In this document: positions 39,335-49,054 of the stretch, one piece after another
How the letters are laid out: each line of letters opens with the position of its first letter
Position numbering within the stretch: position 1 is the first letter of the stretch
Assembly: GCA_028343155.1 (NCBI GenBank)
Contig: JAOLXX010000005.1
Coordinates: forward strand, 21,001-85,000
Length of the DNA stretch: 64,000 bases
DNA from: Polaribacter sp.
GTDB lineage: Bacteria; Bacteroidota; Bacteroidia; Flavobacteriales; Flavobacteriaceae
Reading direction: 5' to 3'
The notes under the pieces: generated by a model
The model's input: only the letters and a program-made list of their open reading frames with translations
Told to the model about the DNA's origin: nothing
Database searches by the model: none
Made by a program: the position numbers and the translations under genes

Positions 39335-40363
39335 CTAAATTTTTAAAGAATTGAATAAGGTTTTTAATTTCGGATCGGAAGGTCTTGGTGCATTTGCAGC
39401 GACGATGTTTCCATCAGGATCAATTAAAATAAATCTTGGTATAGCATTTATTTGATAGGCTTGTTGAAAATTAAAATCTTCTCCAGACCATAATTGAACT
39501 CCACTCATCTGTTTCTCTTTTACAAAATTCCTCCATTTTTTCTCTGCAGCTTCCCAAGAACCACCACTTCTCCTGGCTTCATCTGTTGAGATGCTAACAA
39601 ATTCGATATTTTTAGTATGATATTCTTTCTCCAAACTTTGTAAAAAAGGGATTTCTCTAATGCAAGGTCTACACCAAGTTGCCCAAACATCAATATATAC
39701 GTATTTTCCTTTGAAAGAGTCCAAGGATTTCTTCCCACCTTTAAAAGCGATATAATTTTCAAATTTAGGAGATGGATTGCCTTTTCCCATTTTTTTGTTG
39801 GAAGCATAGTTATTTTGAAAATAATCAAACATTTTTTTGTTTTGTTTAGAAGCCATGTCTTTTAATAAACTATCTAAATCAGTGTAAGAATATAAGATAC
39901 TATCATATTCTTTTTTCAATAAATTTATTTTTGTTTTAAAAGCGTCTTCCTCTAAAGCAAGAATGTCTGCAGGATTCCCCATGTCCTTACTTTTCTCTAT
40001 TTGAGTCATGATAAATTGAGAGTTTGAAGCTCCATTTCCAGAGAACTTAAAACTTGTCATAAATTTTTCTGCATCTCCATCAATAGCAATATCAAAACCG
40101 TTTTTTAAATATATAGGAGCTCTTTTTCCGCTATTTGTTTGAAAAGTATAAATCCCAGATTTAGAAACTTTTAAAGTGTCTTTAAAAGAGCCATCCTCTT
40201 TAAAATAAATTGTTTTAACAAGACCACTAATACCAGAAATTGTGATTATTGAGTCTGTATTGTTTGTTAGTTTTCCAGACAGCGAAAGATATTCTTTAGC
40301 ATGTTCTTTTGTGCAAGAAGAAATTACGAGAAGTGTAAAAAGGACGAAGCTTATTTTTTTCAT
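39335..40363 (-). CDS. TlpA-like thiol-disulfide oxidoreductase lipoprotein (DUF4369 plus thioredoxin)
   Basis: A lipoprotein of 342 residues with a lipobox ending LLVISSC. An N-terminal DUF4369-like beta domain (about residues 20-130) and a helical linker are followed by a C-terminal thioredoxin fold. The redox motif is W-C-R-P-C, followed by IREIPFL; the cis-Pro loop is in INAIPRFILID. It probably reduces or isomerises disulfides in the cell envelope. I start it at 40363 because MKKISFVLF is the signal peptide; an ATG 16 codons upstream adds a stretch that would mask it. It converges on gltA. Confidence 0.88.
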   Translation of the reverse strand: MKKISFVLFTLLVISSCTKEHAKEYLSLSGKLTNNTDSIITISGISGLVKTIYFKEDGSFKDTLKVSKSGIYTFQTNSGKRAPIYLKNGFDIAIDGDAEKFMTSFKFSGNGASNSQFIMTQIEKSKDMGNPADILALEEDAFKTKINLLKKEYDSILYSYTDLDSLLKDMASKQNKKMFDYFQNNYASNKKMGKGNPSPKFENYIAFKGGKKSLDSFKGKYVYIDVWATWCRPCIREIPFLQSLEKEYHTKNIEFVSISTDEARRSGGSWEAAEKKWRNFVKEKQMSGVQLWSGEDFNFQQAYQINAIPRFILIDPDGNIVAANAPRPSDPKLKTLFNSLKI

Positions 40364-40787
40364 TTTATAAAAACTTAAATTTAAGTGTAAATATATCATT
40401 TTAATAGACACAATAATAGTTAAAAATTGTGTAAAAACATTCAGTTTGTGTTTTTAGAAAATCAATGTCTTCATAGTCAAAATGATCTAAAACCACTAAA
40501 TGAAAGTTTTAATGTTTTTTTGGCAACATTAAAAGGAACTGTTTTTCTGTTCGTAATCTATTGGTTATCTCTAGGGAAGAAACTTTTTTTTTATGTAGTG
40601 CTAATGTTTTCTTTTTGCATTTTATAAAGAGATTATGTAAATTTAAGCAGTAAAGATATTTTAATAAAGTAATTGCATAAAAAAAAATATAAGATAGCTT
40701 TTAGACTGGCCAAACTTCTAACAAATTCTATTTCGCTATTCTTTTTAAAGTACCTATATTTATCACCTGTAAATAGTCAATTTTTTA
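40364..40787. other. Intergenic region without supported gene
   Basis: About 420 bases, very A/T rich. The left part holds the minus-strand leader of the TlpA-like gene. A GTG-started frame (40427-40627) codes for no recognisable protein. The right end carries the cysS leader with a near-consensus TATATTTA (40756-40763). I see no hairpin, repeat or RNA gene in it. Confidence 0.5.
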
Positions 40788-42266
40788 ATGAAACGCTACA
40801 AAGAAAATCAACTTAAAGTATACAACTCTTTAACCAAAACAAAAGAGGATTTCACAACCATAACAGACGGATATGTAGGGATGTATGTTTGCGGCCCCAC
40901 AGTTTATAGCAATGCACATTTAGGAAACGTAAGAACTTTCATGTTTTTTGATGTTGTATATCGCTATTTACTACATTTAGGTTATAAGGTTCGTTATGTA
41001 CGAAATATTACAGATGCAGGTCATTTAGAAAACGATGCAGATGACGGTGAAGATAGAATTGCACAAAAGGCACGTTTAGAGAAAATTGAACCGATGGAAG
41101 TTGTGCAGCGGTATACGGTAGACTTTCATGATGTTTTAAAAAACTACAATTTTTTACCACCAAGTATAGAACCTACAGCAACGGGTCATATTTTAGAGCA
41201 GATAGAAATGATTAAAGAAATCATGGGTAAGGGTCTTGGGTATGAAGTAAATGGTTCTGTATATTTTGATGTTTTAGAATACAATAAAAAAGAAAATTAC
41301 GGAATCCTTTCGGGCAGAAAAGTAGAAGATTTGATTCATAATACAAGAGCCTTAGACGGCCAATCAGATAAGAAAAATCCACAAGATTTTGCACTTTGGA
41401 AAAAAGCAGATAAACGCCATATCATGCGCTGGTCATCTCCCTGGAGTGACGGTTTTCCGGGTTGGCATCTGGAGTGTTCCGTAATGAGTACAAAGTATTT
41501 AGGAGAAAGCTTTGACATTCATGGTGGTGGTATGGATTTGAAATTTCCACATCACGAATGTGAAATTGCACAATCGAAAACGTGTAGTGGTGTGACGCCC
41601 GTAAATTATTGGATGCATACAAATATGCTGTTATTAAACAGCCAGAAAATGGCAAAATCTACAGGCAATTTCATTTTACCAAATGAAATTTTATCTGGAG
41701 AAAATAAAATGTTGCCAAAACCATTTTCAGCGAGTGTAGTTCGTTTTTTTAACATGCAGGCCAATTATAGAAGTATTTTAGATTTTTCTGGGGATGCATT
41801 AGAAGCTTCAGAAAAAGGACATGCTAAATTAATGGAAGCTGTAAATTTCTTAGATAAGATTGCACCAGGAAAAACGTCTACTTTTGATGTTCAGAAATGG
41901 AAATCTGCCTGTTATTCAGCAATGAACGATGATTTTAATACGCCCATTTTAATAGCTCATTTATTTGAAGGGGTAAAAGTAATCAACCTAATAAAAGAGA
42001 AAAAGGCGAGTTTGAATTCAGCTGATTTAGAAACATTTAAAGTCATTATAAATGAATTTGTTTTTGATGTTTTAGGATTGATGAATGAAAATTTGCAAGA
42101 CAATTCTAGTAAAATAAATGGCGTAGTGGAGTTGTTAATTAAATTAAGAAAAGAAGCGAGAGAAAATAAAGATTGGGCTTTGTCAGATCAAATTAGAGAT
42201 GAATTAATTGCATTAGGAATTCAGTTAAAAGATGGGAAAGAAGGTACTACATTTCTAATAAACTAA
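40788..42266 (+). CDS. cysS: Cysteinyl-tRNA synthetase
   Basis: Class I aminoacyl-tRNA synthetase charging tRNA-Cys, 492 residues. The first zinc ligand lies in [15 protein letters not shown], which also holds the HIGH-type motif (HLGN). The other metal ligands are in WHLECS and the [10 protein letters not shown] segment. KMAKSTGN is the KMSKS loop. The C-terminal anticodon-binding region is complete. It is likely cotranscribed loosely with yidD. Confidence 0.98.
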   Translation: MKRYKENQLKVYNSLTKTKEDFTTITDGYVGMYVCGPTVYSNAHLGNVRTFMFFDVVYRYLLHLGYKVRYVRNITDAGHLENDADDGEDRIAQKARLEKIEPMEVVQRYTVDFHDVLKNYNFLPPSIEPTATGHILEQIEMIKEIMGKGLGYEVNGSVYFDVLEYNKKENYGILSGRKVEDLIHNTRALDGQSDKKNPQDFALWKKADKRHIMRWSSPWSDGFPGWHLECSVMSTKYLGESFDIHGGGMDLKFPHHECEIAQSKTCSGVTPVNYWMHTNMLLLNSQKMAKSTGNFILPNEILSGENKMLPKPFSASVVRFFNMQANYRSILDFSGDALEASEKGHAKLMEAVNFLDKIAPGKTSTFDVQKWKSACYSAMNDDFNTPILIAHLFEGVKVINLIKEKKASLNSADLETFKVIINEFVFDVLGLMNENLQDNSSKINGVVELLIKLRKEARENKDWALSDQIRDELIALGIQLKDGKEGTTFLIN

Positions 42267-42335
42267 CAATTTGAAATCCTAAATTAGAAGCATGTCAATG
42301 CAAATAATTCTGATTTCTTTTCGGTATCGCATCAA

Positions 42336-42343
42336 TATTTTTG
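42336..42343 (+). promoter_or_regulatory. Candidate -7 box before yidD
   Basis: TATTTTTG matches TAnnTTTG, 16 bases before the TTG start of yidD. A TTT lies at the N19 distance (42314-42316), so the -33 box is weak. Confidence 0.45.
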
Positions 42344-42358
42344 TAAATAATTTTACTT

Positions 42359-42592
42359 TTGAATAAATTTTTTTCATATCCATTTATACTGCTAGTTCGT
42401 TTTTATCAAATGGCAGTTTCGCCATTTACCCCAGCAAGTTGTAGATATAGCCCAACATGTTCAAATTATACAATTGAAGCATTACAAAAGCATGGCTTGT
42501 TTTCTGGTGGTTGGATGGCATTAAAAAGAATTTTTAGTTGTCATCCTTGGGGAGGTAGTGGGTTTGATCCTGTAGCAGAAAAAAAGAAGTAA
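42359..42592 (+). CDS. yidD: Membrane protein insertion efficiency factor YidD
   Basis: A 77-residue protein with the family signature [21 protein letters not shown] and [11 protein letters not shown], including the three conserved cysteines. It helps YidC-dependent membrane insertion and lies at the inner membrane via an N-terminal amphipathic helix. The start is a TTG ([16 protein letters not shown] follows); no ATG fits. Its neighbour lgt also acts in membrane-protein maturation. It is not beside rpmH and rnpA as in many bacteria. Confidence 0.95.
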   Translation: MNKFFSYPFILLVRFYQMAVSPFTPASCRYSPTCSNYTIEALQKHGLFSGGWMALKRIFSCHPWGGSGFDPVAEKKK

Positions 42593-42670
42593 TAAATTAA
42601 CTAAAAAAAATGAAGCATTAGAAGATGAAACGAATTACCTTTCAATTTTTTAAATTTTTAAATAAATAAT

Positions 42671-43504
42671 ATGAGTTTTTTAGCAATAGAGTGGAATCCT
42701 TCAATAGGAATAGATTTAGGGTTTTTCATTATTCGTTGGTATAGTTTAATGTTCGTAACCGCATTTTTGTTAGGATTACATTTGATGAAGAAAATTTATG
42801 TAGAAGATAAAATTCCTGTTGAGAAATTGGATGTAATATTCATGTATGTTTTTATTTCTATGTTAATAGGAATGCGTTTGGGAGATGTGTTTTTTTATAG
42901 TTGGTCTTATTATCAAAACCATTTATTAGAAATATTTTTACCCTTAAAACAAATAAATGGTACCTGGAAGTTTACCGGTTTCACAGGTTTTGCAAGTCAT
43001 GGAGCAGCAATTGGAATTCCTTTAGCAATGTACTTTTATGCAAAGAAACACCTAAAAAAACCTTGGTTATTTATTTTAGACAGATTGGCAATTATGGTTG
43101 CTTTAGCTGGTTTTTTTATTCGATTTGGAAACTTTTTCAATTCAGAAATTTATGGAAAAGAGACAGGTACTAGCTTTGGCGTTATTTTTAAGGCTGCAGG
43201 AGAAACCGTCGCAAGGCACCCCACTCAATTATATGAAGCTTTTAGTTATTTAGCCTTATTTGTGGCACTGTGGCGTTTGTATTGGAAAACAAATAAGAAG
43301 CACCAAACAGGATATCTTTTTGGACTCTTTATGGTTGTGCTATGGTCGTTACGTTTTTTTATAGAATTTTTAAAAGAAGCGCAAGTTGATGGTAGAGAAG
43401 ATTGGGTTTTCAATTCTTTAAACACAGGTCAGGTGTTAAGTGTTCCTTTTGTTTTAATTGGGTTGTGGTTGATGTTTAATAAATCAAATAAAGTTGAAAA
43501 CTAG
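42671..43504 (+). CDS. lgt: Prolipoprotein diacylglyceryl transferase
   Basis: Inner-membrane enzyme that adds diacylglycerol to the lipobox cysteine of prolipoproteins; 277 residues with about seven transmembrane helices. It shows YSLMFVTAFLLGLHLM early, GFASHGAAIGIPLAMYF (conserved His region) and the Lgt signature RFGNFFNSEIYGKETG. Several predicted lipoproteins in this window would be its clients. A DUF6787 gene follows within 8 bases. Confidence 0.97.
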   Translation: MSFLAIEWNPSIGIDLGFFIIRWYSLMFVTAFLLGLHLMKKIYVEDKIPVEKLDVIFMYVFISMLIGMRLGDVFFYSWSYYQNHLLEIFLPLKQINGTWKFTGFTGFASHGAAIGIPLAMYFYAKKHLKKPWLFILDRLAIMVALAGFFIRFGNFFNSEIYGKETGTSFGVIFKAAGETVARHPTQLYEAFSYLALFVALWRLYWKTNKKHQTGYLFGLFMVVLWSLRFFIEFLKEAQVDGREDWVFNSLNTGQVLSVPFVLIGLWLMFNKSNKVEN

Positions 43505-43512
43505 CGAAGAGT

Positions 43513-43824
43513 ATGGAAAAATTAAAACAACGTTGGGGAATACAGAACAATTGGTCTATCATAGCGATATTCATCGTTTTTGCTATTAATGGTTCTTTTG
43601 CTTCTTGGGCAGTAAAACCTGTTACCATCTTTTTTGGGTTGTTGCCAGAAACAACAAACCCTTGGTTATTTTGGCCTCTAAGAATTTTGTTAATTTTCCC
43701 AATTTATCAAGTTACGCTTCCAATCTTTGGCTGGTTCTTTGGACAGTTTAAATTTTTCTGGGCTTTTGAAAAAAAGTTTTTAAGTAGACTCGGATTCGGT
43801 TTTTTATTCAAAAATGAAGAATAA
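43513..43824 (+). CDS. DUF6787-like small membrane protein
   Basis: A 103-residue protein with two to three hydrophobic segments (SIIAIFIVFAINGSFASWAV and ILLIFPIYQVTLPIFGWFFG), many Phe and Trp, and a basic tail. It resembles the flavobacterial DUF6787 family, whose function is unknown. It starts 8 bases after lgt and is probably cotranscribed, which hints at a membrane role. No catalytic motif is visible. Confidence 0.75.
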   Translation: MEKLKQRWGIQNNWSIIAIFIVFAINGSFASWAVKPVTIFFGLLPETTNPWLFWPLRILLIFPIYQVTLPIFGWFFGQFKFFWAFEKKFLSRLGFGFLFKNEE

Positions 43825-44016
43825 AGAAAGTGGTTATTTTTAAACACTCATCAATAAATAATTTTCTTTTTTTTAAAATAAATTCAAAACCGCTATGTTT
43901 TGAGCTTGACCAATACACTTCTATGTGGATTTTGAAATGCTCCGTAACGGATCTTGAGTTGAATTGGTTGTATTTAGATGCAAAATTTTTAAATTTGTTA
44001 AAAGTAAACAATGTAG

Positions 44017-44643
44017 GTGAATTTTAATGATTTCAAAAATAAAGTAGCCCAGTTAAAGGTTCTTAAATTGGGTGGGGTAAATGCTCATTTTAAATTAGCC
44101 CCAAAAAAGCGCCTAAAATATGAGGCAGATAAGATAGCAGCTAACAACCCCAGAAAAGCAGCTGTATTGGCTTTATTTTACCCTAATAAGCAAGACGAAA
44201 CGTGTTTGCTACTAACACAAAGAGCGCATTACAAGGGGGTGCATTCAGCACAAATAAGTTTTCCTGGTGGAAAAACAGAGAAAGCAGACGGCAATCTTCA
44301 AAAAACAGCATTAAGAGAGACTTTTGAAGAAGTGGGTATACTTGAAACTTCCATTCATATCATTAGAAAATTGACAGATGTTTATATTCCACCAAGTAAT
44401 TTTTTAGTTACGCCATTTATAGGCTTTGTTGATCAAAAGCCAGCTTTTAATTTAAATTATGAAGTAGCCGAAACAATTGAAGTTTTAGCAAGTGATTTGT
44501 TGAATGATGCAAATATAACTGCTGTTAACGTGCATACTTCTTCGAGGAAAAATATTGAAGTACCTTGCTTCAAATTAAGAGGTTATGTTGTTTGGGGAGC
44601 AACTGCGATGTTGCTTTCTGAAATTAAAGAACTCTTAAGATAG
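44017..44643 (+). CDS. NUDIX hydrolase, CoA-pyrophosphatase type
   Basis: A 208-residue NUDIX protein resembling YeaB/NudL-type coenzyme A pyrophosphatases. The NUDIX box is complete: GG at 84-85 and ALRETFEEVG (98-107). The upstream LLTQRAHYKGVHSAQISFPGG motif (LLxxR...GxxxFPGG) is typical of the CoA-specific group. The start is GTG at 44017; the upstream 190 bases hold no convincing gene. It would hydrolyse CoA or related dinucleotides; specificity is inferred from the motif. Confidence 0.9.
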   Translation: MNFNDFKNKVAQLKVLKLGGVNAHFKLAPKKRLKYEADKIAANNPRKAAVLALFYPNKQDETCLLLTQRAHYKGVHSAQISFPGGKTEKADGNLQKTALRETFEEVGILETSIHIIRKLTDVYIPPSNFLVTPFIGFVDQKPAFNLNYEVAETIEVLASDLLNDANITAVNVHTSSRKNIEVPCFKLRGYVVWGATAMLLSEIKELLR

Positions 44644-44697
44644 CATCTTTCTTAATTGTTTTGTAAATTTGTTCTCAATCAACTAAAATGAACTAGA

Positions 44698-45516
44698 ATG
44701 CCTTTATTAAAAAGGAATCCATTTGGACATATTTTATTATTAAAGAAGTGGCTAATACGAATTTTTGGACTTGTTTCTCACAACAGATACCGGAAATTTA
44801 ACAGCTTACATATAGAGGGGTCTGAGATTTTAAGAAAATTACCTGCATCAGGTGTTTTGTTTGTTTCAAATCACCAAACTTATTTTGCGGATGTTGCTGC
44901 AATGTTTCACGTCTTTAATGCTTCTTTATCTGGAAGAGACGATACCATTAAAAATATTGGTTATATCTGGAATCCCAAACTAAACGTCTATTATGTTGCC
45001 GCTGGCGAAACGATGCGAGCTGGTTTATTGCCAAAAATATTTGCCTATATGGGATCTGTTTCTATCGAAAGAACTTGGCGAAGTGAAGGGAAAGATGTAA
45101 AAAGACAGGTCAAAAATTCTGACATTTCTAACATCGGAAAAGCGATAATTGATGGTTGGGTAATTACTTTCCCACAAGGGACAACCACACCATTTAAACC
45201 GATTAGAAGAGGTACTGCTCATATTATTAAAACTTTCAAACCGATTGTTGTACCTATTGTAATTGATGGCTTTAGACGTTCTTTTGATAAAAAAGGGCTG
45301 AATATAAAAAAGCGGAATGTCTTACAATCGATGGTCATAAAAGAACCTTTAGAAATAGATTATGAAAATGAAGAGATTGCAGACATTGTGACTAAGATCG
45401 AATTTGCGATTGAGCAACACCCTTCATTCTTAAAAGTGCTTTCTCCTAAAGAAGCGGAAGCATACTCAAAAGAGGAAGAAGAATTGAATAAGAAAAGAGA
45501 ATTTTGGACTTCTTAA
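44698..45516 (+). CDS. 1-acyl-sn-glycerol-3-phosphate acyltransferase (PlsC-like)
   Basis: Membrane-associated acyltransferase of phospholipid synthesis, 272 residues. The NHxxxxD catalytic motif is present as NHQTYFAD (about 57-64), followed by the FPQGTTT block, the glycerol-3-phosphate binding EGT-type motif with Gln in place of Glu. A basic, partly hydrophobic N-terminus may bind the membrane. A TAAATTTG box (44664-44671) lies upstream. A hairpin follows the gene. PlsC is the likely role; an ornithine-lipid or other acyltransferase is possible. Confidence 0.88.
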   Translation: MPLLKRNPFGHILLLKKWLIRIFGLVSHNRYRKFNSLHIEGSEILRKLPASGVLFVSNHQTYFADVAAMFHVFNASLSGRDDTIKNIGYIWNPKLNVYYVAAGETMRAGLLPKIFAYMGSVSIERTWRSEGKDVKRQVKNSDISNIGKAIIDGWVITFPQGTTTPFKPIRRGTAHIIKTFKPIVVPIVIDGFRRSFDKKGLNIKKRNVLQSMVIKEPLEIDYENEEIADIVTKIEFAIEQHPSFLKVLSPKEAEAYSKEEEELNKKREFWTS

Positions 45517-45541
45517 TTTTAGAAATAGTATAAAGTTAACA

Positions 45542-45570
45542 ATACCCCCTCGAAATATCGAGGGGGGTAT
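45542..45570 (+). terminator. GC-rich hairpin after the acyltransferase gene
   Basis: ATACCCCCTCGA pairs with TCGAGGGGGGTAT (one bulged G) around an AATA loop. The T-run only comes about 10 bases later, so it is a plausible but imperfect terminator. Confidence 0.6.
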
Positions 45571-45596
45571 AAAAGCAAACCTTTTTATTAAATTAA

Positions 45597-46553
45597 TTTT
45601 ACTTTCCTGAGACATTTCCGCTAAAAGACTCATTTTTTTTAACAGATAGCCTAAAACAAAACCATATTATATCAGAATTGGATAGCGTAAATAATCTATT
45701 TCCTAACTATATAAAATCTTTACCAGAAAACCTATGGGTAAGGCAGTATCTACTCACAAAAGGCTTAATAGAGCAAATGCCTAATAGCGTAAAAACGTAT
45801 GCTTGGCGATCACCACAGCATGTTACTGAGTTTATGGCTATAGACTTCACCGCATTGAAGCACTCGGGTTTGCTAAAAAAAATCATAGAAGGTTACACCT
45901 ATTTGGTAGAGCGTTTTCCGTTAGAAGAAGTAACGTCCCTACTTAACCAAGCGATAGATAAAGTAATTGTAGCGTTAAAAGAGGAGCCTTCCATACAGCA
46001 AGCGGTAGCTCAGTATTGGTTTACGTTTTTAGAGAGTCATAGTTTGTTTGGTGCGGCAGAATATTTAGCCTTAAAAATGCTAAACGATGAGAGCTGTGTA
46101 CTAGATGAAAAAAGCGCTAACCTCTTTGAACAATACCGAAAAATTGCCAATGGGAAAATAGCACCTAATATAGACCTGAATATAGAAGGTTCGCTGGTGA
46201 AAGACTTAAAAAGTATCGCTGCACAGTATAAGTTGGTGGTATTTGGGGCAAGTTGGTGTCCTACCTGTAAGGAAGATTACTCAAAATTAAAAGAGAAGTA
46301 CGCCGACTTAAAAGCGAATAAGGATGTAGAAATAGTTTATATATCAATAGATACCGATACAGATGCTTTTGAAGCCTATTATGGAGATGCACCATTTATA
46401 ACCTTTTGTGACGGTAAAGGGTGGAAGAGCCAGGCGGTAAATGACTATCACATTTTTGCCACTCCGAGCTATTTTCTTTTAGATAAGGAATTGAACATTT
46501 TGGAAAAGATAAAGTCAATAACGCATTTAGAAAGTTGGCTGGCTAGTAACTAA
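45597..46553 (+). pseudogene. 5'-truncated thioredoxin-domain protein
   Basis: The C-terminal thioredoxin fold has W-C-P-T-C (in FGASWCPTCKED) and the ATPSYFLLD cis-Pro loop, as in TlpA-like envelope oxidoreductases, after a helical domain of about 180 residues. No signal peptide or ATG exists: the best start is a TTG at 45678 (291 residues). The same frame stays open and protein-like upstream (FPETFPLKDSFFLTDSLKQ) to a stop at 45594-45596. It therefore looks like a gene that lost its 5' end. Codon use is richer in G/C than in its neighbours. It could still be translated, but export would be lost. Confidence 0.6.
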
Positions 46554-46979
46554 CGTTTTGGACAACATAGATAGGTAACAAAAAGGTGTCCAAAACAAAA
46601 CAGGCAATAACATCCCGTCTTTAGGAGTAAATGCTTGCAATGGTAAAACAGGTGCTCATGTCACTGGAATTTGAGAAAACACACCTCGTCTTAATGTAGG
46701 TAATTTTGTAATAGCAATTGGGCAATAAGTAGGGTATATTAGTATCTGAGAAAAACCCCGCTTTATAGTGGGATTTTTTGTTTAAATGTTATTTTTAGAT
46801 CTTAAAAAAAAAACTTGTTCTGCCTTTTGCTGGCTGCATTGTAACGGCGGCTGCGCCTTTTGTGCCCTATGCATTAGAGTCTCAACATTGTAACGCTGCA
46901 TCTGAATGAGGAAATTGGTCCCTTTATTTTTAACTATCTTGTGAACTTTAATTGGTTGTTTTAAAATTAAAGAACCCCT
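46554..46979. other. Eroded non-coding stretch with relic ORF, terminator and GC-rich patch
   Basis: About 425 bases. Plus-strand reading GVQNKTGNNIPSLGVNACNG, continuing to a TGA and beyond (46590-46730), looks like a relic of a coding sequence of unknown family. A terminator-like hairpin follows (46751-46779). A patch at 46820-46900 is markedly richer in G+C than its surroundings and contains the 10-mer CATTGTAACG twice (46837 and 46886), each after a CTGC...CCTTTTG word. No intact gene is seen. Confidence 0.45.
46751..46779 (+). terminator. Terminator-like hairpin
   Basis: AAAAA, one mismatch, then CCCGC (46757-46761), a TTTATA loop and GTGGG (46768-46772), followed by a run of six Ts. 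It lies downstream of the truncated thioredoxin-domain gene. Confidence 0.6.
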
Positions 46980-47447
46980 ATGTACATGAAATTTACACCA
47001 AGAAAATTGAATATGTTCAATCTTTTACAACTCCCTCTAGCGTATATAGGAGGGGTAAGAGTTCGTTCTATTACAGACCAAGCCGTGGTCGTTGCGATTA
47101 GACATCGCTGGATAAATCAAAACCCGTTTAAAAGTATGTTTTGGGCTGCGCAAGGAATGGCAGCAGAATTGCCAACAGGGATCTTGGTTATGAAAGCAAT
47201 CGCTGCTTCACAAGAAAAATTTTCGATGTTGGTAACCCATCAAGAAGCACAGTTTTTCAAAAAAGCGACCGGAAAAATTTTTTTTTCTTGTACTGGAGGA
47301 AATGAAATTAGCGAAGCAATTCAAAGGTCAATAAAAACAGGGGAAGGACAGGTCGTTGTTTTAATTTCAGAAGGAAAAAACTCAGAAGGAGTAGTGGTTT
47401 CTAGATTTAAATTTCATTGGAGTTTGCGCGTAAAAAAAACTGTATAA
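46980..47447 (+). CDS. DUF4442 hotdog-fold protein
   Basis: A 155-residue protein of the DUF4442 group, a hotdog-fold (thioesterase-like) family: FNLLQLPLAYIGGVRV, then HRWINQNPFKSMFWAAQGMAAELPTG with the central hotdog helix. There is no experimentally fixed substrate; acyl-CoA thioesterase activity is an inference from the fold. It stands alone between eroded stretches. MYMKFTPRKL is used as the start; an ATG two codons later is equally possible. Confidence 0.82.
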   Translation: MYMKFTPRKLNMFNLLQLPLAYIGGVRVRSITDQAVVVAIRHRWINQNPFKSMFWAAQGMAAELPTGILVMKAIAASQEKFSMLVTHQEAQFFKKATGKIFFSCTGGNEISEAIQRSIKTGEGQVVVLISEGKNSEGVVVSRFKFHWSLRVKKTV

Positions 47448-47710
47448 TGTTGTTTCTCCTAGCAGATAACTTTTAAAATACGCCCCGTACAAGTCTTATT
47501 TTTTTATTTTCAGGAGGTGTAAACGTTCATTTTTGTTGAGCGTAACAAATAGCTGAATCATGCAAAACGAACAGACTAAATTTAGATTCGCTTCCTACTC
47601 AAAATAAAACCGTTTAACATTAAATATAGGTCATTGGTAGAATTTATTTTTATTTAATTGAAGGATAATCATATATTGCTTATTATTATAAATTATTAAA
47701 ATGCCAAGCG
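47448..47710. other. Intergenic region before the sugar transporter
   Basis: 263 A/T-rich bases. I see no consensus promoter, hairpin or gene fragment; the 3' end is an A/T-rich leader. Confidence 0.4.
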
Positions 47711-49054
47711 ATGTTGTCCAATAAGACTCAAGAAGTGCTCAATACAAAAAACAAGACACTCCTACCAATACTTATTATTGCAGGTTTGTTCTTTATTTTC
47801 GGATTTGTTACCTGGATAAATGGTGCTTTAATTCCGTTTATGAAAACGATCAATGAACTAACAGATGCGCAGTCCTACTTAGTTGCATCAGCATCTTATA
47901 TTTCCTTCGTTGTAATGGCTTTGCCTGCTTCCTATATTATAAACAAAATGGGTTACAAAAAAGGAATGTCTTTAGGGTTAATTATAATGGCAATCGGTGC
48001 TTTGTTATTTATACCCGCGGCAAATGCAAGAACTTATTGGATGTTTTTAACGGCAATTTTTATTCAAGGAATCGGAATGACTTTGTTACAAACAGCATCC
48101 AACCCTTATATTACTATTTTAGGACCTATTGAAAGTGCTGCCAAACGTATCGCGATAATGGGAATTGCAAATAAAGTTGCTGGCGCCTTAGGTTCTTTTA
48201 TTTTTGCAACTATTTTATTGTCGGGTATTGGTGATATAAAAGAAAAATTAAGCAGCGTAAGTATTGCTGAGAAAGGAGCTTTGTTGGATACAATGGCAGA
48301 CAGTGTCATAACCCCTTACATTGTTATGGCGTTGGTTTTGTTTGCCTTAGGAATATTAATTAGAAAAGCGCCATTACCAAATGTGGAAGCAGCTCCGATA
48401 ACAGCATCCAAAGTAGGAGTAACGACCAAAACAAGTATTTTTCAATTTCCACATTTATGGTTGGGTGTTTTGGCTTTGTTTGTGTATGTTGGTGCAGAAG
48501 TAATTGCTGGAGATACAATTATTGCTTACGGACATTCATTAGGTTTAGGAGAAAAATCGAACTCTTTTACAACTTATACTTTAATGGCTATGGTAGCTAC
48601 CTATCTACTAGGAGTTTTCTTAATTCCAAAATATATCAGCCAAACTTTTGCGTTAAAAGGAAGTGCTATTTTAGGAATTATATTCTCTTTTTGTACTATG
48701 TATACTACCGGATTTACATCCGTACTATTTGTAGCAGCATTGGGTATTGCAAACGCCTTAGTTTGGCCTGCAATATGGCCATTAACCTTAAAAGGTATAG
48801 GGAAGTTTACAAAAACAGCATCTGCTTTATTGATTATGGCAATTTCTGGTGGTGCCGTCTTACCTCCGCTATATGGTTTTTTAGTCGATTATAAAAAAGA
48901 AGAATTGCTAGTCTCTGGAGTTACTGAAATAAACGCTTTAACAGAAGCAGCTTCTTATGGATACTGGATTTTGTTACCTTGCTATGGGATTATTTTATAT
49001 TATGCTTTTTGGGGGCACAAAGTGGGTTTGGATAAAGCATATCATCATGATTAA
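47711..49054 (+). CDS. Sugar MFS transporter (FucP/glucose-galactose type)
   Basis: Major-facilitator transporter of 447 residues with 12 predicted helices, of the FucP/GluP sugar:H+ symporter family: FFIFGFVTWINGALIPFMK in helix 1, QTASNPYITILGP in helix 4-5 and NALVWPAIWPL in helix 10. The cargo is probably a hexose or amino sugar; the downstream nagX-like relic suggests N-acetylglucosamine-related sugars, which is inference. The last bases overlap the start of that relic. Confidence 0.92.
   Translation: MLSNKTQEVLNTKNKTLLPILIIAGLFFIFGFVTWINGALIPFMKTINELTDAQSYLVASASYISFVVMALPASYIINKMGYKKGMSLGLIIMAIGALLFIPAANARTYWMFLTAIFIQGIGMTLLQTASNPYITILGPIESAAKRIAIMGIANKVAGALGSFIFATILLSGIGDIKEKLSSVSIAEKGALLDTMADSVITPYIVMALVLFALGILIRKAPLPNVEAAPITASKVGVTTKTSIFQFPHLWLGVLALFVYVGAEVIAGDTIIAYGHSLGLGEKSNSFTTYTLMAMVATYLLGVFLIPKYISQTFALKGSAILGIIFSFCTMYTTGFTSVLFVAALGIANALVWPAIWPLTLKGIGKFTKTASALLIMAISGGAVLPPLYGFLVDYKKEELLVSGVTEINALTEAASYGYWILLPCYGIILYYAFWGHKVGLDKAYHHD

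Noticed and set aside
40427..40627. GTG-started 66-codon ORF in the cysS upstream gap
   Set aside because: No recognisable domain, A/T-driven hydrophobic composition and no supporting context.
43830..44027. Small ORFs on both strands between the DUF6787 and NUDIX genes
   Set aside because: They overlap each other and the NUDIX start; composition looks random.
46820..46900. Integron attC site
   Set aside because: The repeated CATTGTAACG does not fit the RYYYAAC / GTTRRRY core pairs and no integrase is present.
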